Below are positions 1 to 8,257 of a DNA stretch of 34,440 nucleotides, piece after piece (position 1 is the first letter of the stretch; every line of letters starts with the position of its first letter). The DNA is from Deltaproteobacteria bacterium UBA5205. GTDB lineage: Bacteria; Desulfobacterota; Syntrophorhabdia; Syntrophorhabdales; Syntrophorhabdaceae. A program made the position numbers and the translations under genes. The stretch covers positions 1-34,440 of the forward strand of contig DHVP01000011.1 in NCBI GenBank assembly GCA_002412715.1, written 5' to 3'. The notes beneath the pieces were generated by a model. The model saw only the letters and a program-made list of their open reading frames with translations. It was not told where the DNA came from and did no database searches.

Positions 1-23
1 AAAGGGCGGTTACTTCTCAGGAA

Positions 24-90
24 TCGGAAAGCAAGAAACTCCGCTGACCTGTCGGCAAGGCACGTAAGGGATTATCGTCTGCAAATTGCT
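24..90. repeat. Dispersed intergenic repeat, copy 1 (module R1)
   Basis: This stretch shares a run of near-identical blocks with 7414-7482: 'gaaagcaagaa', 'tgtcggcaaggca' and 'agggattatc' occur in the same order and spacing, with scattered substitutions between. No reading frame is conserved between the copies, so I read it as a diverged non-coding repeat module. Confidence 0.6.
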
Positions 91-128
91 GTTTCAGTAA
101 GTCTGTCGAATCTGAACCTTAACGAAAC

Positions 129-418
129 CACGGAGCGTGGGGTCTCTTTGCCGGGCAGCCGTTAGCGAAGGATCACGGGACCCGTGTGCTTTCGGGGCGC
201 GCGGACCGGACACGAAAGTGCCCGGGACCGATGCGTCTGACTGCACCAGGCTGGCGATATCCTACTATCCTATCTCTGCGGACTTCCAGTTCACACGCTC
301 GCACCAACCTTTGTCCGCAATGAGCATCGAGCGAACCGAAAGCACATAACGGGTGTGATCCGTAGCGTGGCTGCACGGCAAAGAGACCCCACGCGGACCT
401 CCCGCACCGAGACAAAAT
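129..418. repeat. Foldback (palindromic) repeat element A
   Basis: The left arm from about 135 (gcgtggggtctctttgccg) is almost exactly the reverse complement of the right arm at 368-393. The pairing continues inward imperfectly: the gatcac and gtgctttcgg blocks on the left match gtgatc and ccgaaagcac on the right. The right part (255-418) also occurs as a direct repeat at 722-885. The open frames on both strands lie inside the palindrome and look like chance frames. It resembles a small non-autonomous foldback or MITE-like element, but no target-site duplication was found. Confidence 0.6.
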
Positions 419-460
419 CAAGAACACAAACCTTGCACCAACAACATTCTTTTGTTTCTA

Positions 461-500
461 ATTCCTGACGCTACCGGGATTGGCGATGCCATACCGATCA
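461..500. repeat. Dispersed repeat, module R5 copy 1
   Basis: The block 'ttggcgatgccataccgatcaagtcatct' matches 'ttggcgatgccatactgatcaagtcatct' near 1216-1245 with one substitution, and flanking bases are weakly similar. It is part of the repeat patchwork that fills the first 1.3 kb; there is no sign of coding. Confidence 0.5.
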
Positions 501-546
501 AGTCATCTCAGTCCATTTGAAGGCACCTGCGTAAAAAAGGACGGGA

Positions 547-590
547 CGGAACGTGCTTAAATCTTTCAATTGGAAAGAGGATAATGAGGA
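547..590. repeat. Dispersed repeat, module R2 copy 1
   Basis: The sequence around 'acgtgcttaaatctttcaa' and 'tggaaagaggata' recurs at 7494-7531 with a few changes. In both places it follows a diverged R1-type module at a distance and precedes a pyrimidine- or REP-like module, suggesting modules copied in a fixed order and then eroded. Confidence 0.5.
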
Positions 591-614
591 TAATGCACGG
601 ATAGGGAATAAATT

Positions 615-690
615 ATATCCTTTCAAGGTTTCCTCCCCTCCCCACCCTCTTTTCATTGCCTGTGGAACCCCGAAGGGGTGGAACGGGCGT
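615..690. repeat. Dispersed repeat, module R6 copy 1
   Basis: 'ctttcaaggtttcctcc' followed by a pyrimidine-rich run and a block ending in 'cgggcgtg' is shared with 8354-8417, where the order is the same but the middle has diverged. It contains the small hairpin 'ccccgaaggggt'. Confidence 0.5.
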
Positions 691-721
691 GTGACGTCCT
701 TTAGCCTTTTCTTCGGAGCGA

Positions 722-885
722 CGATATCCTGCTATCTTATCTCTGCGGATTTCCAGTTCACAGTCTCGCACTCACCTCAGTCCGCAATGAGCATCGAGCG
801 AACCAAAAGCACATAACGGGTGTGATCCGTAGCGTGGCTGCACGGCAAAGAGACCCCACGCGGACCTCCCGCACCGAGACAAAAT
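722..885. repeat. 164-bp direct repeat, second copy of the right part of element A
   Basis: Comparison by eye with 255-418 shows equal length, no net gaps and about 10 substitutions in 164 positions, roughly 94% identity. The changes are concentrated in the left half; the last 80 or so bases are identical. This copy lacks the left palindromic arm present in element A. The identical 3' half suggests recent copying or gene conversion. Confidence 0.75.
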
Positions 886-1103
886 TAGGATCATATGGGA
901 ACCATCCGTTTGATTTACCCGCCGGATTTCTCTTTCAGAACCTTTTCATGAAGCCATTCCTTGATAAGGGCGCCTCGATCAACGCCTATCCTTTCACGAA
1001 TTGCATCAATGTCCCGCACGAGAGACTCGGCGATATCAAGTGTTATGCGCACTTTCTGCCGGGCCGGCTAACTCCGACCTTCGAAATATCGATGGGCCGA
1101 CTT

Positions 1104-1245
1104 TGGGGACACCCTTCGCATTTTCACATTCTACCATCTTGTCGGAGCCTGCCAACGGTCATGAGGCCCCTAGGGGCAATGACGATTGTGTACGTAAGTT
1201 GTATTGACGTGGGGCTTGGCGATGCCATACTGATCAAGTCATCTT
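1104..1245. repeat. Dispersed repeats, modules R4 and R5
   Basis: The block 'acccttcgcattttcacatt' followed by 'ctacc' and a 'cggagc-tgccaacggtc' block is shared with 7335-7398 just after the MscS gene. It is followed by the second copy of module R5 (ggcgatgccatac, 1216-1245). The frame open at 822-1247 runs across several modules and is not supported as a gene. Confidence 0.55.
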
Positions 1246-1322
1246 AATTCATCTCAGGGTAACGGCGTGAAATAGTTAGGAAGTCGGGATTGCACTTCCG
1301 GTTACGCTTTTTTTATTCGTAT

Positions 1323-1745
1323 CTATTTTTTGTTCCACTCGCATCCATTTTCAGTGGATGCCTCTAAGTCTTCTTCGAATTTAAACAGCTTTCCATCTTT
1401 TTTTCGAATGTATCGAAAGTCATATATTCGTGCACCCTGGCTAAAAATAATATATTTTCCACCGGTACCGTCTGAAGTAATTTCTTCCCATTGGGCTTCG
1501 GTTACCGACGGTCTTCCGCCAGTTACTCTCTGCACTTCTCGTTCTTTTAGTTTTTTCACCGCGATAGGTTTGCTGCCATTTTGGTAGATAACGTACCCCA
1601 CGTCAGGTTTGTCCGTTTGGAACACAAACTGAAGCCTGAGAGGTGTCTTTACCCCAATTGATTTAAGGCATCTAAAGTCGTTTACATCCGCTGCGGCGGA
1701 AGTGCAAACCAAGATCGCAATCAAAACTCCAAACAGTTTATTCAT
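1323..1745 (-). CDS. Small secreted protein of unknown function
   Basis: A 140-residue protein whose first 19 or so residues form a typical signal peptide (MNKLFGVLIAILVCTSAAA, cleavage expected after the Ala-rich end), so it is probably exported to the periplasm. The mature part is polar, rich in Lys, Glu and aromatic residues, with two Cys (one near the mature N-terminus, one four residues from the end) that could form a disulfide. An AGGAGG ribosome binding site lies just upstream of the ATG, which supports both the gene and its start. I do not recognise a family. It stands alone between the repeat patchwork and a pseudogene, and its lower GC than the flanking repeats could mean acquired DNA. 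Confidence 0.75.
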   Translation of the reverse strand: MNKLFGVLIAILVCTSAAADVNDFRCLKSIGVKTPLRLQFVFQTDKPDVGYVIYQNGSKPIAVKKLKEREVQRVTGGRPSVTEAQWEEITSDGTGGKYIIFSQGARIYDFRYIRKKDGKLFKFEEDLEASTENGCEWNKK

Positions 1746-1879
1746 TGTTCCTCCTGTTCTATTTCAGGCACAACATATAATATACTGCAAGCGGTAATTT
1801 CCGAAATATTAGTATTGTGACTTTTCAGGTTAATTCACCCTGAAGATAATGTGAAGGGCCCCAAAGATTCTCTCCGGCG

Positions 1880-2410
1880 CTTCAGGAGGATATCTCCCCG
1901 GGACGGGGCGCGCCGGCGAGTTTCCGCTTCACGACTTCAAGATAGGCCTTTTCCTCTGATTCTGTAGGGTTGATCATTCTCATCTCTTCTGTCGCCAGTG
2001 TCTGGCAACGGAGGCAAAAGGGCTTCGGGTTTTGCCCTGAGGCGCTGGTATCCGATAGGCCCTTCGCACCGGCTACAATAGCCGTACGTGCCCATTTGGA
2101 AAAATGCGCCAGATCCCTCCATCGCTGGGTCATGATGATCAGCAATGCCTTGTCGCGGAGTCAAGGCCCGGATCTTCCGGATCTCCCTGCCCGGATGAAA
2201 AAAGTGTTCAAACGCCTCCGTCGAAAAGACGAAATCGAAGGTCTTCTGCAAGGGATGACCGACAAAAAAAGGGTCGTAGTCCTCGCATCGGATCCCCTCG
2301 CGGCGCAGCATCACCGAGAGGGTGGGCGTCGGGCCGCAGCCGTAATCCAATCCCGTCATGCCCGCGGTTAGGTAAGGGAGCGCCGGATCGATGGCATCGT
2401 CGTTCTTCAT
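1880..2410 (-). pseudogene. Wrecked class I SAM methyltransferase fused to a DksA/TraR zinc-finger tail
   Basis: From the ATG at 2410 (an AAAGGAGG site lies upstream) the frame gives a methyltransferase core: the SAM-binding GLDYGCGPTPTLSVML motif, an acidic EDYDPFF segment and FDFVFSTEAFEHFFHPGREI. The usual 70 or so residues ahead of this motif are missing. Near 2155-2162 the frame shifts; the continuation LIIMTQRWRDLAHFSKW lies one frame over. Before the methyltransferase could finish, the first frame resumes with a different protein, GTYGYCSRCEGPIGYQRLRAKP. This is the first half of a DksA/TraR C4 zinc finger, whose second half (PKPFCLRCQTLATEEMRM) is again one frame over, near 2035. So there are at least one internal junction and two or more frameshifts. 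This is what I see; loss of function is an inference, and consensus errors in the assembly could explain the frameshifts but not the junction. Confidence 0.7.
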
Positions 2411-2445
2411 CCCTGATTTGTCCTCCTTTCGCCATTTTTTTGTAA

Positions 2446-4044
2446 TTACTGGCACTCGCGTGTTTTGAAGAATTGAATCTCCGGCCATTTTTCACTTACA
2501 TATTTGAGGTGCCATTCACTAGCAGCCAAATAGGTCAGGTTCCCTTGCGTATCAACTGCAAGATTGGATTGACGTTCTTTTTCAAAATCGGCCATCTTTT
2601 TTGAATCCGCAGAGTAAATCCAGCGTGCGGTGGAGTATTCGACAGGCTCATATGTCGCTTCAACGCCATATTCTGTCTCCAGCCGAGCCATAGTCACTTC
2701 GAACTGCATCACTCCGACAGCCCCCAGAATCAAATCGTTTCCTATCAAGGGCCTGAACAACTGCACGGTCCCTTCTTCCACTAGCTGGTTTACCCCTTTC
2801 TGAAGCTGTTTGATTTTAAGAGGGGATTTCAACCGCACCCGCCGGAAATGTTCGGGGGCAAAATTGGGGACCCCTATGAAATTCAGCGGTTCCTTTTCAG
2901 AAAATGAGTCGCCGATCCTGATTGTTCCGTGGTTGTGGATTCCGATAATGTCGCCTGGCCACGCCTCCTCAACACAGGCACGGTCCTGCGCCATGAAGAT
3001 GACCGGATTAGTAATGAGTATGTCCTTGCCGAGACGATGATGGCGTACCCGCATCCCCCGTTTGAAGCGACCCGAGCAGATACGCATGAAGGCGATCCGG
3101 TCCCGGTGCGCCGGATCCATGTTGGCCTGTACCTTGAAAACGAAGCCGGAAAAGGCATCTTCCGCGGGAGACACCAGTCGCGTGGTGGTCGGCCTAGATA
3201 AAGGTGCAGGGGCTATTTTCACAAAGGTTTCGAGCAGTTCGCGCACTCCGAAATTATTGATCGCACTGCCGAAAAAAAGCGGGGTTTGGCTGCCTTTAAG
3301 AAAATACTTAACATTGAAAGGATTGGCTGCTCCCTCCAAGAGAGCTATATTCTCGCGCAGCTCGTGGGCCTGCCTTTCCAGCACCTGATCGAGCAAGGGA
3401 TCCGTAAGGTCACGGATCTTTAGCAATTCGACAGGGCGCTGTTCCTGACCGGGCATAAAAAGATTCAACTCCTTGTGGTAAAGATCGTAAGTGCCTTTGA
3501 ATCGTTTGCCCATCCCTATGGGCCACGTGAGGGGCGCGCATTCAATCTGAAGGGTATCCTCGATTTCTGCAATGATATCTATAGGCGACATGCCTTCTCT
3601 GTCGAGTTTGTTTACGAAGGTAAGGATGGGCGTATTGCGCATACGGCAGACCTCCATGAGTTTGCGCGTCTGGGACTCGACGCCTTTGGCGCTGTCGATG
3701 ACCATGATTGCGCTGTCCACAGCCGTTAACACTCTATATGTGTCTTCAGAAAAATCCTGATGACCGGGCGTGTCCAGGAGGTTGATTTCGTAATCCCGGT
3801 AGTTAAATTTCATCACTGAACTGGTGACCGAAATGCCGCGCTCCTGCTCAACGGCCATCCAGTCACTGGTGGCATGCCGGGCGGCCTTGCGGGATTTTAC
3901 GGAACCGGCCATGTGTATAGCGCCCCCAAAAAGGAGTAGTTTTTCGGTCAGCGTTGTCTTGCCTGCATCGGGATGGCTGATTATTCCAAAAGTACGACGT
4001 CTTTCTATTTCTCTACTGTGAAAGTTTTGAAGTGTGTTGTTCAT
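2446..4044 (-). CDS. prfC: Peptide chain release factor 3 (RF3)
   Basis: A 532-residue translational GTPase of normal RF3 length. It uses GTP to help recycle class 1 release factors from the ribosome after peptide release. G-domain motifs are complete: G1 SHPDAGKTTLTEK near residue 24, G3 DTPGHQDFSEDTYR near 95, and G4 NKLDRE near 145. The beta-barrel domain 2 and the RF3-specific C-terminal domain (GVMQFEVTMARLETEYGVEA) follow. The ATG at 4044 has no strong Shine-Dalgarno, but the N-terminus (REIERRRTFGIISHPDAG) matches the family. The gene is followed on the same strand by the methyltransferase wreck with almost no spacing, and preceded by about 400 bp of AT-rich DNA, so it probably has its own promoter there. 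Assignment is secure; RF3 is dispensable in many bacteria, so its presence here says little about lifestyle. Confidence 0.97.
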   Translation of the reverse strand: MNNTLQNFHSREIERRRTFGIISHPDAGKTTLTEKLLLFGGAIHMAGSVKSRKAARHATSDWMAVEQERGISVTSSVMKFNYRDYEINLLDTPGHQDFSEDTYRVLTAVDSAIMVIDSAKGVESQTRKLMEVCRMRNTPILTFVNKLDREGMSPIDIIAEIEDTLQIECAPLTWPIGMGKRFKGTYDLYHKELNLFMPGQEQRPVELLKIRDLTDPLLDQVLERQAHELRENIALLEGAANPFNVKYFLKGSQTPLFFGSAINNFGVRELLETFVKIAPAPLSRPTTTRLVSPAEDAFSGFVFKVQANMDPAHRDRIAFMRICSGRFKRGMRVRHHRLGKDILITNPVIFMAQDRACVEEAWPGDIIGIHNHGTIRIGDSFSEKEPLNFIGVPNFAPEHFRRVRLKSPLKIKQLQKGVNQLVEEGTVQLFRPLIGNDLILGAVGVMQFEVTMARLETEYGVEATYEPVEYSTARWIYSADSKKMADFEKERQSNLAVDTQGNLTYLAASEWHLKYVSEKWPEIQFFKTRECQ

Positions 4045-4391
4045 GTTTTAAGGCTCACTTAGTTATGAATCTCTTTTATTTGAGTATGTCTGGGCGCAAT
4101 TTTTAAATCCCAATCGAAAAAATACGAGATTATTCCACTGTGGGAGTGGAGTATTAATCTACTATCTCGAAAAAAAGGGTAATCAGGGTGGAGTTGGACG
4201 AGATCTAACGATTCTGCAAAAAGGCTTTTCTATTTGAAGGGACCTATGTCCAATATTTAATGCATTTTCGTATGAGCTAATCATAAAAAAATATATAGGT
4301 TTGAACGTTTTTTGTCAAAGAAATACTCGAATTGCATAAAAACATTATAACGAATCGAATGGCCATCTCCAATTTTTATGAGAAATACAGG
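4045..4391. other. AT-rich intergenic region, no gene seen
   Basis: About 350 bp between rpoH and prfC with markedly higher AT content than its surroundings and no reading frame of note on either strand. It should contain the prfC promoter, read leftwards, but I could not pick out a convincing -35/-10 pair. Confidence 0.5.
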
Positions 4392-4445
4392 GTAACGCTC
4401 GCATAACAGTTGCATCAGCGGTCCGTCTTGATGATGCGAGGTTAC
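4392..4445. repeat. Long inverted repeat just downstream of rpoH
   Basis: GTAAC-g-CTCGCAT at 4392-4404 pairs with ATGCGAG-GTTAC at 4434-4445 with a single bulged base, giving a 12-bp stem. The loop contains a second, shorter complementary pair (gcatca/tgatga). It begins 9 bases past the rpoH stop codon, so it is probably a transcription-end or mRNA-stabilising structure for that gene. It lacks a clear T-run on the minus strand, so an intrinsic terminator is only a possibility. Confidence 0.5.
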
Positions 4446-4453
4446 ATTACCCC

Positions 4454-5386
4454 TTATGTCGCCCCAATATTAACCGTAATATTTTGCAGGTCAAAGTCTG
4501 CAAGGCTTCCCTGGAAATGTGTCTTGAATCTCTTTATTATCCTGGTTTCCACCTGTCTGACCCGTTCCCGTGAAATCTGGTAACTATCTCCTAGCTCCTG
4601 AAGTGACATCGGTTCCTCTGCTACAACGCGATGATCGAATATGTAGCGGTCTCTGCGGTCCAGAGTGGCTTTGAACTCATTCACCATTTTTGATAATACT
4701 GCAAATTTATGCTGCTCTGAAACTATCTCCTCCACATCCTGGCCAGAGCTAATCCTATCCATAAGCGTTTCGTCGCTTCCATCATAGACGGGGACATCAA
4801 GGGACATGTCGTTATAGGAGAGTCTCTTCTCCATGTCCTCCACTTCCGATTCCTTTAAGCCAAAGCTGCTTGCAAGGAGCTTTGGCGTGGGATAAATCCC
4901 AATGGCTTCAAGCCTCTGTTTTTCACCATTTAATCTATAAAAAAGTTTTCTCTGGCTCTGTGTAGTCCCGACCTTCACAAGACTCCAGGAATCCATGATG
5001 TGTTTGAGAATGTAAGCACGTATCCAGAAAGAAGCATACGTTGAGAACTTTGTCCCTTTATGAGGATTATACTTCTTCACCGCGTGAAGGAGACCGACAT
5101 TGCCTTCCTGGATGAGATCAAGAATATTGAGATATGTATTGTAGTAATATCCCCAGGCAATCTTGACCACAATCCTGAGGTTTGACACGGTAAGTTTCTG
5201 AGCCGCAGCCATGTCGTCATGGTCGAAGACAAGCCGGGAAATCTTACTTTCTTCTTCCCTCGTTAATAACGGATACCTCCGTATCTCTGCGAGGTATTTT
5301 TTTAAGGGGTCAGAACGAAGGGGCAAATCTTTATCTTCCAATGATTCTGTCTCGACACCATTATATGAATTTGTTTCTTCAAACAC
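4454..5386 (-). CDS. rpoH: RNA polymerase sigma factor, RpoH (sigma-32) type
   Basis: A sigma-70 family factor of about 310 residues. It has sigma region 1.2/2.1 (DPLKKYLAEIRRYPLLTREEE), core-binding and -10-recognition region 2 (LDLIQEGNVGLLHAVKKY and GTKFSTYASFWIRAYI), an RpoH-box-like QRKLFYRL, and a region 4 helix-turn-helix ending in SLQELGDSYQISRERVRQVE. The short N-terminus and the QRKLF box favour the heat-shock sigma RpoH over the primary sigma factor. The longest frame starts at a TTG at 5419. I prefer the GTG at 5386, because GGGAGG lies nine bases upstream of it. In proteobacteria RpoH drives chaperone and protease genes. No such gene lies nearby, so its targets are elsewhere. A long stem-loop follows the stop codon. 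Confidence 0.88.
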   Translation of the reverse strand: MFEETNSYNGVETESLEDKDLPLRSDPLKKYLAEIRRYPLLTREEESKISRLVFDHDDMAAAQKLTVSNLRIVVKIAWGYYYNTYLNILDLIQEGNVGLLHAVKKYNPHKGTKFSTYASFWIRAYILKHIMDSWSLVKVGTTQSQRKLFYRLNGEKQRLEAIGIYPTPKLLASSFGLKESEVEDMEKRLSYNDMSLDVPVYDGSDETLMDRISSGQDVEEIVSEQHKFAVLSKMVNEFKATLDRRDRYIFDHRVVAEEPMSLQELGDSYQISRERVRQVETRIIKRFKTHFQGSLADFDLQNITVNIGAT

Positions 5387-5691
5387 GGTTATCGTCCTCC
5401 CATAATTTTGTTTTTTCAATAAGTCTATGTCATAAAATTCTTACAGTGTTGGTGAGCCTTCTCTGTACTTATGACACAGGATACAGCAAGCAAGCTCTCG
5501 TGTCTGTAGCGGAACCGACAAGAAGTGTGTCGTCTTTTTTTGCTACAAGGAGGGGAAAGGGGCCCGGGATGAAGATGCCGTGACTTTCAATCGGCCGGCT
5601 AACCATGGTATAAGACGTCATGTTGAAAAGAAAGTTGAGGGTAACGTCCCATAGTTTTACGGCGGCAAAGAGCGCAAAGAGGAGAGTTCTC
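5387..5691. promoter_or_regulatory. Divergent intergenic region between rpoH and the MscS gene
   Basis: Roughly 300 bp that must carry the promoters of two divergent genes. I do not see near-consensus sigma-70 boxes that I would commit to. The AAAGAGGAG at 5677-5684 is the ribosome binding site for the channel gene and argues for the GTG start at 5692. Confidence 0.4.
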
Positions 5692-7311
5692 GTGCGTAGA
5701 TTAGCTGTTGTCCTGTCGGTCTGTCTTGTCCTATGTCTTCCGGCGGGCCGGGCCCTGGCCCAGAAGCCGTTTTCACCGGCAGCAGTGAAGGAGAACCTCC
5801 AGCCCGTAACCCAGAAGACTCCGGCCACCGATCCCCTCGACCGCGATACTCCACAGGGCACGGTTATCGGCTTCCTCAAGGCTGCGCAGAAGGGAGACTA
5901 CGGCCGCGGGCTTGACTACCTCGATACCAGGCTGCCGCAACGCCGCGCCCGTGAGCTGGCGCAACAGCTTCTGGTGGTCCTGAACCAGAGGGTGAAGGTG
6001 AACGAGACCACTCTGAGCAGGGATCCCGAGGGGGATGTGAAGGACAACCTGCCCCTTAACGAAGAGCGAATTGGGCTGGTGGAGACGGAGACAGGGACTG
6101 TCGACATTATGTTGGAGCGCGTCCGGCGCGGCAGTGATCCGCCCATCTGGCTCTTTGCCACCAAGACACTCAAGTACGTGCCGGACATTTACGAACAGGT
6201 AAAAACATCCTGGATCGAACGGCATATCCCGTCACCTCTCGCGCAGATCCACGTCCTGAAGTTGCCGCTCTGGCGCTGGCTCCTGCTTTTTGCTGTCATC
6301 CTGCTTGCGTTCCTGCTGGCCTGGGCGTTGACGCGAGCTATGGTCCCTCTGCTCCGGATGGTCACGTGTCGTTTCGTGGGCGAAACCGGCGATCGGCCGG
6401 TGGTGGAACTGGTCGGCCCGCTTCGCACCCTTGTTCTGGCTCTTGCTTTCTATGCATATTCGCCCTTTGCTTATTCGCTCATGGGTCGGTTCTTCTGGTC
6501 GTACGTCGCGGCGACTCTTACCGTAGTGGGCGCTGCGTGGCTCTTTCTGCGCCTCATCGACATCGTTCACAAAGTGAGCAGCGCCTGGCGTCTTCCCGAG
6601 AAAGCCTCGGGTAGAATCGCGATAATTCGTCTGGCGAGTACGTTCCTGAAGGCTCTGGTAATCGTTGCTGGTGCGGTCGTCATCCTGTACATGATGGGCG
6701 TCAACCTGACCGCTGTGCTTGCGGGGTTGGGCGTGGGCGGTATCGCCGTGGCTTTTGCCGCCCAGAAGACCATAGAAAACCTCTTCGGTGGCATCATGAT
6801 CGCCTCGGATAGGCCGATCCGGGTGGGTGACTTCTGCCGGGCAGGCGATTACAACGGCACAGTCGTGGACATTGGCCTTCGCTCAACGCGTCTCCGGACT
6901 GTGGCGCGGACCATCGTTTCGGTGCCGAATGGCCTGCTTGCGCAGATGAGTCTTGAGAACTTCAGCATGCGGGACAAGATCCTGTTCAACCACAAAATCC
7001 TGCTTGGGCTTGAAACGTCGGTTGACCAACTCCGGTTCGTCCTCGAACGCACGCAGGAGCTCTTGCAGGACCATTCTAAGCTGGAACCGGCTACCTACCC
7101 GGTCCGCCTGAGTGGCCTCAAGAAGTCTGGCTTTGAAATCGAGCTCTTCGCGTACGTGCTCGAAACAGAGTTCGATGCATTCCTTCAGGTCCAGGAGGAA
7201 CTGCTGCTGCAGGTCGTGGACGTCGTCGAGGCAAGCGGGACGTCCTTCGCGTTACCAATCGAGGGCAGAGACACTACCAGGGGCCCCGGTCTGGAAAAAA
7301 CAGAGAGTTGA
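5692..7311 (+). CDS. MscS-family mechanosensitive ion channel
   Basis: A membrane channel of about 539 residues that would open under membrane tension and release solutes on osmotic downshift. The preferred GTG start at 5692 follows an AAAGAGGAG site and yields a clean signal peptide (RRLAVVLSVCLVLCLPAGRALA). The longer frame from an ATG at 5620 has no ribosome binding site and adds basic residues before the signal. A periplasmic N-terminal domain of about 180 residues comes first. Then come several transmembrane segments (around LLLFAVILLAFLLAWAL and later ones), and finally the MscS pore helix and beta domain: AVLAGLGVGGIAVAFAAQK, FGGIMIASDRPIRVGD, and VVDIGLRSTRLRT with the VPNG turn. The pore helix has the Gly/Ala packing pattern typical of the family. 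It is longer than the classic 286-residue MscS and belongs with the larger periplasmic-domain members. It stands alone, followed by repeats. Confidence 0.93.
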   Translation: MRRLAVVLSVCLVLCLPAGRALAQKPFSPAAVKENLQPVTQKTPATDPLDRDTPQGTVIGFLKAAQKGDYGRGLDYLDTRLPQRRARELAQQLLVVLNQRVKVNETTLSRDPEGDVKDNLPLNEERIGLVETETGTVDIMLERVRRGSDPPIWLFATKTLKYVPDIYEQVKTSWIERHIPSPLAQIHVLKLPLWRWLLLFAVILLAFLLAWALTRAMVPLLRMVTCRFVGETGDRPVVELVGPLRTLVLALAFYAYSPFAYSLMGRFFWSYVAATLTVVGAAWLFLRLIDIVHKVSSAWRLPEKASGRIAIIRLASTFLKALVIVAGAVVILYMMGVNLTAVLAGLGVGGIAVAFAAQKTIENLFGGIMIASDRPIRVGDFCRAGDYNGTVVDIGLRSTRLRTVARTIVSVPNGLLAQMSLENFSMRDKILFNHKILLGLETSVDQLRFVLERTQELLQDHSKLEPATYPVRLSGLKKSGFEIELFAYVLETEFDAFLQVQEELLLQVVDVVEASGTSFALPIEGRDTTRGPGLEKTES

Positions 7312-7334
7312 GGCTCACGGCGCCCCGGGGCAAC

Positions 7335-7613
7335 TTCGGGGGCACCCTTCGCATTTTCACATTCTACCGTCCTCTCGGAGCTGCCAACGGTCGTGGTAGG
7401 AAGGAATCATTCTTCCGAAAGCAAGAAGCTCTGATGAATTGTCGGCAAGGCAACAATAGGGATTATCATCGGTCAAATTCTACGCGTGGTAGGGACGTGC
7501 TTAAAGATTTCAACTGGAAAGAGGATAGCGCAGGGATCAGGAATATTACATCCGAGATTATCTATTTGTCTCCCGCGCAGCGGGATGCAATTGCGGCCCG
7601 ATCCGGCCTTCGC
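7335..7613. repeat. Repeat cluster after the MscS gene (modules R4, R1, R2, R3)
   Basis: Four modules lie in series. R4 is at 7335-7398 (shared with 1104-1165), R1 at 7414-7482 (shared with 24-90), R2 at 7494-7531 (shared with 547-590) and R3 at 7535-7613 (shared with 8258-8343). R3 contains two small palindromes, tcccgcgcagcggga and ccggccttcgccgg, typical of REP-like extragenic elements. No gene is supported between 7312 and 7664. Confidence 0.6.
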
Positions 7614-7664
7614 CGGAATGACGACATTATCGATTGAGATAAAGCCCGACTCCATTGATTTAAA

Positions 7665-8207
7665 CTAAAGGCCTTCTGGAAGTTTGGAACCCATCAATCT
7701 TTTTCGGTCCAGCTTGCGTCCATCCACAATAAAAGTGCCATCGCCGACGGCGTGAACAGTTCGTTTTTCTTTGCGCGAGGTATCAAAGTATGCCGCACCA
7801 GCTTCGAGAACGACAATGTTGTGTTTTTTGATGATGTCGACGACGTTACACTCGATATTAGCGAGGGATTCTTTTATCAATGGTGCTTTTACTATCTTAC
7901 CTTTTGCGGGAGTTAGTCTGAATTTGGCAAATTTGTCTGTATCAACGCCGGAGCATGTTCCTATTCCGACGACTTTATCAAGCATATCAACCGTGGGGAT
8001 TGATAGAACACACTCCTTTGTTTTCCGAAGAGCCCTAAAGGAATAATTCCATTCTCCGGTGGTTATGGCAAAGACCGGTGTGAAATCCAAAACCATTGTC
8101 CATGAAATCGTCATGATGTTGTCCTTCTTTCCGTCATTCGTCGTAACAAGGACAACCGGCCCCGATTCCAATAATGTAAAGGCTTTATTAATCTGTAATT
8201 CTTCCAC
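7665..8207 (-). CDS. Flavin reductase-like FMN-binding protein
   Basis: A 180-residue cytoplasmic protein of the flavin reductase-like (FMN-binding split barrel) family. The N-terminal ESGPVVLVTTNDGKKDNIMTIS stretch is the typical beta-strand and FMN-contact segment. WTMVLDFTPVFAITTGEWNYSF and KECVLSIPT follow as family hallmarks, and so does CSGVDTDKFAKFRLTP, the usual 'G..SGrd.DKF...glt' block. Members transfer electrons from NAD(P)H or act as flavoredoxins; the substrate cannot be told from sequence. It starts with GTG at 8207, supported by GGGAGG at 8215-8220. It is a lone gene with REP-like repeats on both sides, so it is probably monocistronic. Confidence 0.85.
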   Translation of the reverse strand: MEELQINKAFTLLESGPVVLVTTNDGKKDNIMTISWTMVLDFTPVFAITTGEWNYSFRALRKTKECVLSIPTVDMLDKVVGIGTCSGVDTDKFAKFRLTPAKGKIVKAPLIKESLANIECNVVDIIKKHNIVVLEAGAAYFDTSRKEKRTVHAVGDGTFIVDGRKLDRKRLMGSKLPEGL

Positions 8208-8257
8208 CGGAGCACCTCCCTACAACTCTTTTCGCCTGACAATTAGGACAGTTCACT

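Noticed and set aside
822..1247. Plus-strand frame of 141 codons, and others at 137-349 and 553-816
   Set aside because: They lie across the repeat modules, have no ribosome binding site, and the frame is not conserved between repeat copies.
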